In this document: positions 33,149-44,612 of the stretch, in pieces | Layout: each line of letters starts with the position of its first letter | Position numbering within the stretch: position 1 is the first letter of the stretch | Assembly (NCBI GenBank): GCA_014529385.2 | Contig: CM043959.1 | Coordinates: 88,562,029 to 88,626,028, forward strand | DNA from: Adiantum capillus-veneris | Taxonomy: Eukaryota; Streptophyta; Polypodiopsida; Polypodiales; Pteridaceae | Reading direction: 5' to 3' | DNA: 64,000 bases | Position numbers and translations under genes: made by a program | The notes under the pieces: model-generated | What the model was told of the DNA's origin: nothing | Databases searched by the model: none | The model's input: only the letters and a program-made list of their open reading frames with translations

Positions 33149-35352
33149 TGCAAAACAGGCTTGGGATATTCTGGATGGTCTTTACGCATGTTGCAATGAG
33201 GCTAAAATTGCATTGTTGCGTAAAGAGCTGGAGTCAAAGATTATGCTTGAGGAAGATGAGATGGACACTTTCCTTGCTGGTTTCAAGGATAATAATGAGC
33301 AACTTATTTTTGCAAGCGAAGTCATTTCTGGCCGTTCCCTTGTGCAGACTATTCTTGATGCTTTGCATGATGCATTATGCACATTGCTATTGCAAGAGTC
33401 ACTTTCCAAAAAAAAACATGGCTAAACAGCGTGTAGTTGAACATGCCTTTATTGCTGCTCAAAGAAAATGTAGTAATAGCAATGTAGCCATTTCTCATGG
33501 TTCCTCTACGAGTGGTAAATCACCTGTTTCTTTGCTTCTACTGGCAGAAATTTGTCTAGGAATTCTGGTGAAAAGAGAAAAAAGAAGATGCGTTGCCATT
33601 ATTGTAAAAGCTAATGATCACTTGATCAAGCAGTGTCCTAAGTTGAAGGCAAAAGAGACTAAGAAGAACGAGGCTAGTTCCACTACAAATGCAACTATTG
33701 TTGTGTATTTTGTGAAAGGATATTGTGATGCTGATGTCGATGCAAAATGGGCTTCTAGTGCAGAGTGCACTTATGATCCATGTATGTCACTTGCTACAGA
33801 TGCTCATGTGCGGTACTTTGATAGTGGTGCTACAAAGCACATTACCTCTAATCATGACTTGTTTACCTCTCTCAAGGATGTTGCTAATGGAAATCAAGTC
33901 ACTTGTGCCAACAATGCCTCTAAACCAGTCAAGGGAGTTGGAAAGACTTTGATTGCTACGAATGGAAGTTCTTTCACTCTTGTTGATGCACTTTATATAC
34001 CTGGGATCATGGAGAAACTTTTGTCTATATTTGCACTTGCTAGAATTGGTCTTGTTGTAAAATTTGTGGATGACAGATGTATAGTTCATGATCTCAACTT
34101 TGGTGATCAGATTGTTGCATCAGGCATTTTATGTCGTGGGTTGTATAAGCTCACTTTGTATGACAAGTATGGGAAGAATTTTGCAAATACAGTTGTGGGT
34201 TCTAAGGCTATTTTAGATACAAAACTTTGGCATACACGTTTTAAGTATCTGAATTTTACCAGTTTGCTACGTTTGCAAAAATTTGATATGGTTGCTTCTT
34301 TACTGCCTCTTGAAGCACATGCTAAGCATGTTTGTGAAGGTTTTATTTTGGGTAAGATGAAGCGCTCAAACTTGCCAAAGAATGTTTCAGTTAGGGCTAC
34401 ATGCAGGTTGCAGCTTGTGCATAGTGATGTTTGTGGGCACATGCAAACTTCGTCCTTGGGAAATTAAGGCTTTACTTTGTGAATTTCATTGATGATTACT
34501 CCAGGCATGCATGGCTGTATTTTCTTAAGGCAAAGTTTGAAGTGTTTATGTGCTTCAAGCAATTTTTGGCTATGGCTATAAGTGTCTCTTAATGTACTAT
34601 GGGCACCCTGTATTCCGATCGAGGGGGGGAGTATATATCTCATGAATATAATGCATTTATGGCTAGTTGTTGGATAAAACACCAATGTACAATTCCATAT
34701 ATCCCTCAAAAAAATGGTGTTGCTGAAAGAAAGAACATGTCGCTTATGGAGACAACAAGATGTATGGTCAAAAGTCAAGCTTTGCCACATTCATTTTGGT
34801 TTGAGGCAATCATGTGTGCCACTTATTTACTCAACAGGTGTCCTACGAAAGGTTTGCAGTCTATGACTCCATATGAAGCATGGCATGATACAAAGCCATC
34901 TATCGATCACAGGCACGTTTTTGGGTGTTTGGCTTATGCTTTGGTGCCACAAACGCAACACGGATGATAAGGATGACAAGTGCATTTTTTTTTGTTATAG
35001 TGTTGAAAGCAAAGGTTACAAGTTGTACCATCCGTAAACAAAGCGTATCTTGGTTTCACGAGATGTTGTGTTTATGGAAGATTTTGTTTAGCCCTTGCTA
35101 TCATGTACGAGAGACAGTAATGTAAGCTCATAGGACATTTAAGACAATTTATTGCCTCTTTTCATTGATGAAAGTTCAAATGTAAATTCCAATGAGGCAA
35201 TTGTATAGCCTATGGGGTTTTCTAAAAATGTTATAGATCAGTCTATTACTGATGTAGATGTACATGATGTACTTGATGAGGAAAGGGCTAAGAATGAGCA
35301 GGCTAGAGGTATGCCAAAATGGCTGGTGCATACTTTGCATGACAATAAATGG
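33149..35352 (+). pseudogene. Copia C1 copy e: gag 3' part, protease and integrase
   Basis: Starts at TGCAAAACAGGCTTGGGATA inside gag and ends in the region just before RT (CTGGTGCATACTTTGCATG...). The zinc knuckle is shifted by one extra A near 33612. Protease DSGATKHIT, integrase zinc region with CEGFILGK (a Cys of CX2C is Phe), HSDVCGHM, SDRGGEY and NGVAERKN are visible. Stops at 34465, 34590 and 34966, and TAG or TAA at 35034, 35089, 35131 and 35206, lie where copy b has CAG or CAA. No RT and no LTR. It may be the continuation of copy d (21758), missing 68 bp of gag. Confidence 0.9.
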
Positions 35353-35553
35353 GTTAAAGCATGGGTTGGTGGTGCAAAAAGTAGTGTCCTTCACACCTCT
35401 TGTGAGGCACTCTTGGATGGTGTTTTGTTGGCAGTTTTCAAAAGCCAAAAGATAAATATTCAATATTTCTAAAGGCGTTGTGCCAACCACTTTAATGGTT
35501 CTTGATTTAGTCGAAGGCAAGACTCTCTACCTATCCCTTCAGCAGACTGTGAG

Positions 35554-35575
35554 CTCCCTCCCTCCCTCCCTCCCT

Positions 35576-35642
<67 letters not shown>
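35554..35642 (+). repeat. (CTCC)n followed by (CT)n microsatellite
   Basis: About 30 bp of CTCC repeats run directly into about 60 bp of CT. Confidence 0.97.
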
Positions 35643-35646
<4 letters not shown>

Positions 35647-36383
35647 GACCTTGCAAGAAGAGGGAAAATTGCAGCAGGAAGTTGTAGAGGGACCTTGGGG
35701 AGAATTGTCATAAGATGTGAACACTATGGTCCAAGAGATCGGGATGGAGATGTTGGAGCAAGAGATTGGACAACAGGTTGTGTCCAAGAAACAACCTCAA
35801 GTCGATTGTCACCTTTTGTGGAATGTCGATTTCAGCAGTTTGGGAGAGCACATTTCATACCAACAACAACCTCCACACAATTGCCATGTTGGATGTCCAG
35901 CCATTGCTTGTGGCGCTGGATTTTTGGAAGATAGGATTGTTCACGACCAACCACCTCCAAGTACACTGCAGGGCTCTGAGTACTTTTGGTAGCATGCTCA
36001 ATACAATCCACTTCATGATGACATGCCTCACAATTACCACAGGGAAGACTCAATCACAATCTTCCATGAAGGTAACCATCGGATGCAAGAAAATTGGTCT
36101 ATGATGAAAAGAGAGAGCTGTAGGAGACAACAAAAAAGTGATGCATGAGGTTCAAGGTCAATAGAAGATGTGAATCAGGTTATCATGAAAGTCTCAAAAT
36201 GTTGGCAGGAAGCAATAAAAGGCATGACTTGTAATGCTAAGAAAACCGCCTTTCAATGTCTTCTAGGACTGCCAAATTTTAGAAAGTTTGCATCATGCAT
36301 CTAAGAAGTCAATACTATCCAATATTCAAGGCACAATTACTAAAGTCAAAGCATCCATGTCTAAAGAGGAGCTGAAGATTAAA
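35643..36383 (+). other. Coding-like stretch, no family recognised
   Basis: The frame from 35717 stays open to 35992 (MNTMVQEIGMEMLEQEIGQQ..., Gln-, Cys- and His-rich) and, after one stop, continues with few interruptions to about 36300 (VSKCWQEAIKGMTCNAKKTAFQCLLGLP). It could be an upstream exon of the transposase-like gene at 37665, given strand and position, but no splice sites were matched and no motif supports a function. Confidence 0.3.
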
Positions 36384-36583
36384 AGAGTTGTCTGCATGAT
36401 GTTGGTGAATAGTGAAGGAGATCCATCAAGGTCTATTAGAAACTCCAAGATGGCCAGATTTACTAGATTGCATTGGAAAAAAATAGAGTTGTCTGCATGA
36501 TGTTGGTGAATAGTGAAGGAGATCCATCAAGGTCTATTAGAAACTCCAAGATGGCCAGATTTACTGGATTGCATTGCAACCAA
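36384..36583 (+). repeat. Tandem duplication, 2 x about 101 bp
   Basis: AGAGTTGTCTGCATGATGTT... at 36384 repeats from 36485 with single-base differences. Confidence 0.92.
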
Positions 36584-36824
36584 TTCGCGTTTAAAATAGG
36601 CTGAGGCTGGCACATTTCCTTTGCAATTATGTAGTCGTCAACTACCTTAAAGTTCCACCATCACACAGGCGACAAAAGACCGTTTTTTTTCCTTTTGGCA
36701 GACAGAGACAAGAGTGTCACCAAACAAAAAAGATGTGTGTCGAAAACGATTGGGCATAAAATCTTACTAAAAGCATTCAATACATTTGGTTGATGATTCA
36801 CATGTATGCTCCTAAAGTTTCACA

Positions 36825-37580
36825 GGTATGAAGTTTGGATGTAGAGAAAAGTCATAGAGTTCCTTTCAAAGGTAGCCATGGAAGTACCATGATAGTAAAA
36901 GAGGCTCTTTAGGTACTCTAGATCTTTGAAAGAGTCCAGAATACCTTGCAAAGGTAGTCTTGAAAGTACTGTGCGAGTCTAAATGGCTTCTCTAGGTACT
37001 TTGGAGGTAGAAAAAGTTCATAGAGTTCCTTTCAAAGGTAGTCATGGAAGTACCGTGATAGTAAAGAGGCTCTTTAGGTACTCTAGATCTTTGAAAAGTC
37101 TAGAATACCTCGCAAAGGCATTCTTGAAAGTACCATAGAGTTCTTTTCAAAGGTAGCTATTTACCATGAGAGTGAAGAGGTTCTCTAGGAACTTTGGAGG
37201 TCGAGAAAAGTCATAGAGTTCCTTTCAAAGGTAGTCATGGAAGTACCATGATAGTATAAAGTCTCTTTAGGTACTCTGGATCTTTGAAAGAGTCTAGAAT
37301 ACCTTGCAAAGGTAGTCTTGAAAGTACCATGCGAGTTTAAATGGGTTTTCTAGGTACTTTGGAGGTAGAAAAAGTTCATAGAGTTCCTTTCAAAGGTATT
37401 CATGGAAGTACCATGACAATAAAGAGGCTCTTTAGGTACTCTGAATCTTTGAAAGAGTCTAGAATACTGTCCAAAGTTAGTCTTGAAAGTACCATAGAGC
37501 TCTTTCCAAAGGTAGTCATGAGATACCATGACAGTAAAGAGGTTCTCTAGGTACTTTGGAGGTAGAAAAAAGTCATTAAA
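36825..37580 (+). repeat. Tandem array, unit about 165-193 bp, with GGTACTTT/AAGTACC motifs
   Basis: The block GCTCTTTAGGTACTCT-GATCTTTGAAAGAGTC recurs near 36903, 37068, 37260 and 37426, giving spacings of about 165, 193 and 165 bp. Within units, GGAAGTACC and AGGTACTTTGGAGGTAGA recur in turn. The array lies just upstream of an acceptor-like TTGCACAG (37664) that opens the transposase exon, so it may sit in an intron or in the promoter side of that gene. Confidence 0.88.
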
Positions 37581-37664
37581 TACCTCGCAGAGCTTTTGCT
37601 TTGATGGGTTTTACTTTGAAAATTTTTTGAGCCTCTGATGGGTTTTATTTTTTCTTGCACAGGG

Positions 37665-39410
37665 AGAGCTTTACAGAAGGTTCCAAATGCAATATCCACA
37701 CATCAAGATCTCACTCAGATGTTTTGAGGGATTGAAACCTTGGTTTGTTTGTAAGTTGAAGGACCATTACACGTGCTGCTATATTTCTCATATTCAGATG
37801 ATATATCTCAAGGAAGCATTCAACCACATGAGACATAGTAAGATAGGCATGCACGGCAATGGTGGGTGTGGATGCATGTGTGCTATATGCTTGCCAAAAG
37901 AGGCTCCAAGTAAGTGTGAAGCTGCCATGTACACATACACTAGCGTAAGCACATTGAATAAAAGTGTGTTATGTGTAAAATCAATGGACTCCGCATTTCA
38001 TAAGTTGCCTTTCTTGAAGGGAGAATGTCCTCAATGTGGGTCGAAGATATTAATGCTTTGTCCAAACAAAACACTTGAAAGTGCATTCCAAATTTCTGTT
38101 AAGGTGTTTGAAGACGTTGCCTCAACCCATTCTCAAGGCACGAAGCACAAGGATCTTCCGGTGAAGGAAATGGGATGCAAGGATTTCACATCTTTTCTTC
38201 AAAAGCATCTGACCACTTACATCCGACACAATTTTATTGCAAGGTGGAAATCTCAAGAGCTCAAAGATCGCATTCATAGGTTTCCTAGAGATGTAGTGGT
38301 CTCTGTTATTGACTTTGCAGGAAATTACTCATTTAAGGAGAAAAATGAAATCCAATCAATGCATTGGTACTCTTCACAAGTCACCATCTTGGTGCACATT
38401 ACATACATTCAAGACGAGAAAGACCAGGTGTTAAAATATACACATTTTTACATTTCTGATGACAAAGATCATGGCACGCTCTTTGTGCAACTACATGGTG
38501 TTTGGCTTTAGAATCAGGGGTAAAACTTCTTGAAGAGGCACTAGGTGTAATCAAATGGATGTGCTGCTCAATTGATGTCATTTAGACCGTTCTTCTTCCT
38601 GTCAAGGTATGCCAGGTTTTATTCCACCTCTGATGAAAAGTTTCCAAAAATTTGTTTCTACCCAACATTGAAGGTGGGTCATTGTTTTAGGTACTATGGT
38701 TTGACTGGCATTGAATGTTGTGGAGTTTCTTTGCCTCAAACCATGGCAAAGGGGAGCATGATGGGGCAGGGGTAGTTGTTAAGAGGGCTTTAACACATGA
38801 GCAATTAAAGCCTGATGCATGGCACATGAAGTGTGCTAAGGATGTTGTTGGCTTCTTGAAGCATAAATTTAATGATGAAAGTGGTCACACAGGGGTGAAT
38901 CGGATTTTTTGGGAGGTCCAAGCAAGTGAGGTGCCAAGGGAGAAGAAGTGGAATTTCAAGCGAGTTGAAGGCTCACGATCAATACATGGTGTCAATGGAT
39001 ATTCCAAGAGTGACAAGAGTGCACTACTTTCCAAATTTCTCTCTTGTTTTTGTGAATTTTGTATGTCCCAACGTTGGAGGTGATTCTTGAACAACACACA
39101 TGTTGAGAACTGGGAGTATCTAACCCTTGAGGCATTGGATGGTCAATGTAGAAAGTGAAGATTTTAGTGATGAAGAAGGGTCAGATCTGTCGATGTATGG
39201 TGGCACCATGACACAATTAGTGATGCTCTATGCATTAGTGATACCTTTGCCACCAATGCCAATGAAGATGGAGCTGACTTCTACCTTTTGAGGAGCTCAG
39301 AGGAGAAATACAAAACAATAAGTGCCTTGAGTGATTTCTGGGGAAACATACTTTTTGCAGGGAGCTATTTGGTTGAGGGGTATCGATTAAGATACCCTTG
39401 GAACCCTTAA
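37665..39410 (+). pseudogene. Transposase-like gene of an unnamed DDE-type family, decayed
   Basis: The exon opens after TTGCACAG/GGAGAG (37664/37665) with ELYRRFQMQYP and LKPWFVCKLKDHYTCC, then a Cys-rich segment (GGCGCMCAICL, CPQCGS), RHNFIARWKSQELKD, DFAGNYSFKEKNEIQSMHW (about 38310-38365) and TILVHITY. A frame change near 38500 leads to SNGCAAQLMSFRPFFFLSRY, and another to FFASNHGKGEHDGAGVVVKRA (about 38720-38785) and NEDGADFYLL near 39260. From memory, the sequence order D-A-NYSF, SDG, HGKG--DG belongs to a transposase-like family common in animal genomes; its formal name is not known to me. The second acidic site reads SNG (AAT at 38554-38556) instead of SDG. Stops and frameshifts mean it is inactive. 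Confidence 0.6.
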
Positions 39411-39479
39411 AAGGAGAGCCACATAAGTTCAACTCGTTGCAGAGGTATACGAAAATGTGTGCAACAGTATGTCAATAAT

Positions 39480-40345
39480 GATATAGGTTGCTGCCCAAGT
39501 AACTTGTTGAAGTACCAGTAATTAGCTTTAAAGTACCATGCAGCTATTCCACATGTGGTTTTTGTAGGAGCCTATCATAGGTTTCAAAACCTCTTGCAGA
39601 CCAATCCAAACAACCACTTGTAAACGTTTTTGTCTACTTGAGTAACAAAAATAGCATTTCAATTCTGGAACACAAAGTACCAGTCTGCCACCCTAAAGTA
39701 CCTTACAAGTAGTTCACAAGCACTTCTATTAAAATATGTAGGAAACAAGCACTTCTAAAAGTTTGTCTACCGGCCCAAAGTACCTTTAAGGTAGTCCTCA
39801 GGTGGTTTTTGTATGTTAAGATATGTAGGTAACAAGCACTTGTAAAACTTTTTGTATGCCATCCCAAAGTACCTCATAGGTACTTTATAGGTCTGTCAGC
39901 ACAAAGTGCCTTAAAGAAAGTCTACAGGTGGTTTCTATAGAAAATTGTCTGTGAAATTATGAAGGAAAGAGGCACATCTAAAAGTTTTTTGTATGTCAGA
40001 CCAAAGTACCTTATAGGTAGTCCTCAGGTGGTTTTTGTAGGAAAAGATGTTAAAATATGTAGGAAACAAGGACTTGAAAAAGTTCTGGTATGCCAGCCCA
40101 AAGTACCTTATAAGTACTTTATAGGTCTGCCAACCCAAAGTACCTTATAGGTAGTTCACAAATGGAAATTGTCTTAAACTATGTAGGAAACAAGGACTTG
40201 TAAAAGTTTTTGTATGCCAACCCAAAGTACCTTATAGGTAGTCCTCATATGGTTTCTCTACATAACAATCTATTAAGTTTTTGTATGCCAACCCAAAGTA
40301 CCTTACGGGTATTCCACAGGTGGTTTCTGTACGAAACTGACTTAA
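39480..40345 (+). repeat. Array of AAAGTACC-containing repeats (middle block)
   Basis: TATGCCAACCCAAAGTACCTTATAGGTAGT or variants appear near 39768, 39859, 39993, 40089, 40131, 40213 and 40285, interspersed with TATGTAGGAAACAAG and GTGGTTTTTGTA. Spacing varies from about 40 to 135 bp. It lies between the two convergent genes. Confidence 0.85.
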
Positions 40346-40654
40346 ACTGGGAAACAATAACAGAATCAGAAAAATAACATTTGAATGCTAGGACACTTCC
40401 ACAGTCTTGAAATACTTGAATAAAAAAAATAACACTCAATGCTGGGACACAAAGACAACGCATCCAACCAAAAGGAATATATTACATCTTCATCAATTTG
40501 ACATCAAGTCATTACATGAGTTATAATGGCAATCAAAATGAAGCCAAAAAATTAGTTTCCATATGGAAAGTAGCATATAAATATACAAGGTACGTATGTA
40601 ACTGCCCACATCACATAACTATTGTCCAGCCCATCCACTAATATAGCTGTGAAC

Positions 40655-41025
40655 CTAGGAAAAACATCTTTGAATTCTTGAGCCCACTCTACTGAGCATT
40701 GCATTGTTCCATATGCAGACATTTGCCAATGTCATAGCCCATGCAATAAAATCCTTTGCATCTTTCGAAACAAACAAGTACGTGCCATTTGCCTCCTCAC
40801 GCTTGACAAATGATGTAGCCTCAATATCGGGGACAAACAAAGGGCCATATTTATCAAGTGTACATGTAAGACAAAGTACCACATTAAGATCTAATATGAG
40901 GGCTGGTCGAGTTGGATCATCATATGGCAAGGAGGAGATAGCTGGGGGAATGTACTTTGGGGGATCTCTGATGATGATGATTTCCTCTACGGGCAGCTTG
41001 AGGGTCCCCTTTTCCTTTGGACGCT
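40655..41025 (-). CDS. Last exon: FCP1/HAD-like segment
   Basis: After the acceptor at 41026 the frame reads RPKEKGTLKLPVEEIII, YDDPTRPALILDLNVVLC, then VKREEANGTYLFVSKDAKDF and LANVCIWNNAMLS, and stops at 40655. The pair I-L-D-L-N-x-V-L and x-I-W-x-x-A-M is the pattern of FCP1/NIF-type HAD phosphatase domains, where the first motif is normally DxDxT. Here the second acid is Asn, so catalysis is doubtful. Most such degenerate domains act as binding modules; that is an inference. Confidence 0.45.
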
Positions 41026-44000
41026 CTATAAAAGACAGAATTCAACATTGAAAAATAAATACGAGGCAATATTTGACATAAAAGCAACAAGAACATAGAG
41101 GCCGACAAAAACATAAACACTGCGCTTATGAAACATAAAAGCGACAAAAACATAGAGGCCGACAAAAAAGTTTCTTTTGCATTCAAAATCAAGAATCACA
41201 GATTCTTGTAATACAATTGAAGAGTCACAATTTCTTGCAAACTCGAGGCTTGGGGGGGTGGGAAACATTAGAAGGATTGTGGAGGGTAGTACTCTTACTA
41301 GGAGTCTTCTTCATGGCAGGAGGTGATCTAGGTGCTTCTCTCTCTCCCATATTTCCATCTGCATGCTGCTTTGAACGTGTGGACTCCGAAGGTCTATTTT
41401 TTTGGAAGGTCCACCTATGTCATAAAACAACACATCAGCCCCATGTAGATATTGCCTAGAAGTTGACAAGTCCAATACCATTACCACTTAACATCGCCGT
41501 TTTTCTTGTGCTTCTTTGACACCTACACCATGTCACTCAGAAAAATGGGAGAATCTGGATTCTCATCACCAGTTACCATGCAATATATTGCATCCACTCC
41601 CTCTTGCGTTATTGCCCCTGCATTGTCAACCGTTGCATCTTCCTTTGGAATGCTTTCACTTGGTTATGGCTCAACTACTGCTATCCTTACAGGGGGTCCT
41701 ACCTTCACAGCTGGAGTGCCCTCACTGGAGTCCACACTATGGGCTTCAGGAGTAGCTTGTAGCACAACCTTTGGCACGTCATCCTGTATCGGTGCCACAC
41801 AAGAAATATGGCCATAACTTGCAAGCACATCAGTGAAGTTCAGGCTTGTGCAATCAGCAGATACTTGAAGGCAACCTGAACAGTTCTTGCATTTATATGA
41901 TATTTGGAGCAACGGAAACCAATCTATGTGCAAGAGCATTGATTTAAGTGAATCTGGAATACTATTCTTGCAAGAGACGTCCGTACATACCATCTCTGAT
42001 CCAAGCCAGGCAGTAAAACACAAAGCATGGTATGCATGACCACATGCTAGCGTGTATACAAAAACCACATGGGAAGCCATAAATGCAAGACCACATGTGG
42101 CACATAGTCTCGGAACAGAGAGTGTAGCGTGCAAGTGGTTCAAATGCTGGCCAGCTGTCGAAAGCAATAACATTGTGTGACCAGCCTTCACCTGCTCCAA
42201 CATACTCTCACAAAAGATGATCTGTTGCATACATGTACTCACTGATGCTTCCATGTCAGTCACTTCTTTCTGCATGACAAATGAAGAAAAAAACGCCCAT
42301 AGTGATTAGATCTAAGAAGCACCATTATAGCCCAAAGTACCATGACAAGTACCTTTAACAGAAAAAACTACCATAAAAAAGTACTTTGGACACTGCCACG
42401 TAACAAAACAACTAGCACTCCAAAAAACCACCAAGGCAATGAAAAATACCATGGCAGGTAGAAAAGTACCTTGGACACTACCACCATAACAAAAACCACC
42501 ATAACACACTAATCAGCAATGACCCTACAACCACCTTGGTAGGAAAAACTACCGTTACAAGTACCTTGGGCATAACCACCATAGCAAACAAACTTTCTTA
42601 AAGAAACAATCAACCATAGCCAAAAAAACCATGAAAAAGTACCTTGGGCACTACCACCATAACAGAGATGGCTTTCCAAAAAACCTATAAGGTAATGACA
42701 TATACCATGGAAAGTAGAAAAGTACCTTGGGCACTACAACCATACCAAAAGAAGAGTACCATAACAGGAAATACTGCCATGAAAAAAACATCAACATGAT
42801 CAAAAGAAGTACCATGAAGACAAGCATTTTGACCATTACTTGATACCTGGAAAAATAGCCATGATCCCTACACCTGCCATGGTAGAAAAAACTACCATGA
42901 CAAGTACCACAATAACAAACAAACTTCCATGGAAAAAACAAACACCCATAGCAAAAAAAACCACCATGGAAAAGTACTTGGTCAATGACACTGTAACAAA
43001 AAGAGAGGCATGTTAAAAGAAACTACCATGCAAAGTACCTTGGGCACTATTACCATGATAGAACTAAATAGGAGTGCGAAAACCAAAGTATAAAAAAAGA
43101 AAAAACTACCATATAAAGTACCTTGGATTCTACCAGCTAACAGAAAAATAGCCATGTCACAAAAGAACCCCACAATAGAAAAAACTACCTTGTCAAGTAG
43201 GTTGGGCACTTAGCACCATAACATAAATAACTGGCATGACAAAAACAACCACCTAAATAGAAGAGAGTACCATGTCAAGTACCTAGGGCATTACCACATA
43301 AACAGAAATAACTGGCATGACAAAAACAATCACCTAAATAGAAGAGAGTACCATGTCAAGTACCTAGGGCATTACCACATAAACGAAAATCCTGCCTTGA
43401 CTTGGTCAACACATACATGGAGACAATCCACCTCATCTCTTATGTTCAAGCTGCTTGCATCATCCCCAAGAGTTGTGAGTGCACTAGTTAGAGCAGCCAT
43501 CTTGCCTTCAATCACCAAAAAATCAGGGTCATTATCGACAGCTCCCTTCATGCTGGACCACAATATCTAGAGCTCCTGCAATTGCCTCTGAAGCACTGCT
43601 ACAGCTGAAGATGTCCCTTGTATCTTCCACATATTTTGGTCCCTGTCTTGTAGCTCTACTCTCACATTATCCAATGTTGTTTTCAAAACCTTTAATGCAT
43701 CCAGAATCTGCTCCACCTGTGCTTTTACTTGTTGGCTTATGAAGGAGGCACTAACTAGAGAAGTGCTCCCAGAAAAGAGAGCATTTTGCCCACTTTTCTA
43801 AATTGCCCTGACAATGTCAAGACAAAGTGGTTGAGTGATGTCCCCTCATTATTCTCCAGCCAAATCTTTACTCTATTGTCAATGCCACCCGGAAGCTTCT
43901 TGCAATGGTCCAAAACCTGTTCACCAAAAGCATCCCATGCAACCTTTCGACCTGCAGGATCTTGCCGAGCAGTTGGCCATCGCTCGTACACAAACAACGT

Positions 44001-44504
44001 TGAAAACTTGTGTGTGATATCTTTGTTGGCTGGCATGCTTTGGTAGACTTTGTGAAACAGTAACATGCATTCGTCTACAAACTCAGGTCGCATCATATGA
44101 AGAAAGATTTTAGAGCCCTTCTCCCTTTTCTTCATGAAGACCAACAACCAATCCTGATCTGTGACATCAGCCTCACCGAGGTGCTGGTAGAGCTTGCCCT
44201 CCAAGCTTAAGCCATACTCCGCATGCAGTTGCTCTTGTGTGTAGCAGAATTGAGTTTGCTTGGGGTATTGAATCCTCCAGGAAGATCTTGCTACAAACCA
44301 CATTTGACAGAGTAAACAAACATTGAAAAGAACATTTCTACAATTGAAGAGACATAGTTGATATGTACCAATGCTTTTGTCGCTGATAGTTTCAAACTTT
44401 ATGCCCAATCTTGTGGAGCTCCTAGGTTTGCTACTAGATGAAAGCATGCTTGCTAAACCACCATCAGCTGCTCCCATGGTGCACTTTTGCGGTGGAGTCT
44501 TCAT
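40655..44504 (-). CDS. Intron-containing locus: coiled coil, RING-H2-like and FCP1-like segments, function unknown
   Basis: The locus starts at ATG 44504 (MKTPPQKCTMGAADGG). The first intron probably runs from a G/GTACAT donor near 44368 to a TTTGTAG acceptor near 44292. The following exon (to 43755) carries AEYGLSLEGKLYQHLGEADV and DWLLVFMKKREKGSK. A helical, heptad-like segment follows (QVKAQVEQILDALKVLKTTL, 43560-43740, with one TAG after LQRQLQEL). After the repeat-filled stretch 42290-43390 a TGTCATGCAG acceptor opens the RING-like exon, and a TTTTATAG acceptor (41026) opens the last exon. I do not know the protein. It converges on the transposase gene, and shares AAAGTACC arrays with it, so it may be an accessory or captured gene of the same DNA element. 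Confidence 0.42.
41664..42284 (-). CDS. RING-H2-like exon
   Basis: Opens after a TGTCATGCAG acceptor at about 42285. CATCG at the start and then LACGHAYHALCFTAWL and CTDVSC give C-X2-C-X16-C-X-H-X2-H-X2-C-X10-C-X4-C by eye, the spacing of a RING-H2 or similar zinc cluster used by ubiquitin ligases. A second Cys pair (YKCKNCSGC) follows. N-terminal to the cluster is a helical stretch (SMLEQVKAG). The C-terminal part is acidic and Pro/Val-rich. The open frame continues to 41664. Confidence 0.5.
   Translation of the reverse strand, partial: SFVMQKEVTDMEASVSTCMQQIIFCESMLEQVKAGHTMLLLSTAGQHLNHLHATLSVPRLCATCGLAFMASHVVFVYTLACGHAYHALCFTAWLGSEMVCTDVSCKNSIPDSLKSMLLHIDWFPLLQISYKCKNCSGCLQVSADCTSLNFTDVLASYGHISCVAPIQDDVPKVVLQATPEAHSVDSSEGTPAVKVGPPVRIAVVEP
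42290..43390 (+). repeat. AAAGTACC repeat array (right block), within the - strand locus
   Basis: Phrases such as AAAGTACCTTGGGCACTACCACCATAACA recur roughly every 40-110 bp, mixed with ACCATGACAAGTACC and AAACTACCAT. Near 43250-43380 a segment of about 80 bp (ATAACTGGCATGACAAAAAC...) is repeated almost exactly. It occupies the interval between the coiled-coil and RING-like segments and would be an intron. Confidence 0.85.
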
Positions 44505-44580
44505 ATCACTGTATCAACAAAAAAACACAATCCATGATTCACAATGTCCTCAAACAAACACATTGCTCAACAACAACAAA

Positions 44581-44612
44581 AGAGAGAGAGGGGGAGAGAG
44601 AGGGGGGGGGGG

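Noticed and set aside
36825-37580. Coding potential within the 165-bp array
   Set aside because: The open frame at 37341-37550 consists of the repeat units themselves, and neighbouring units carry stops.
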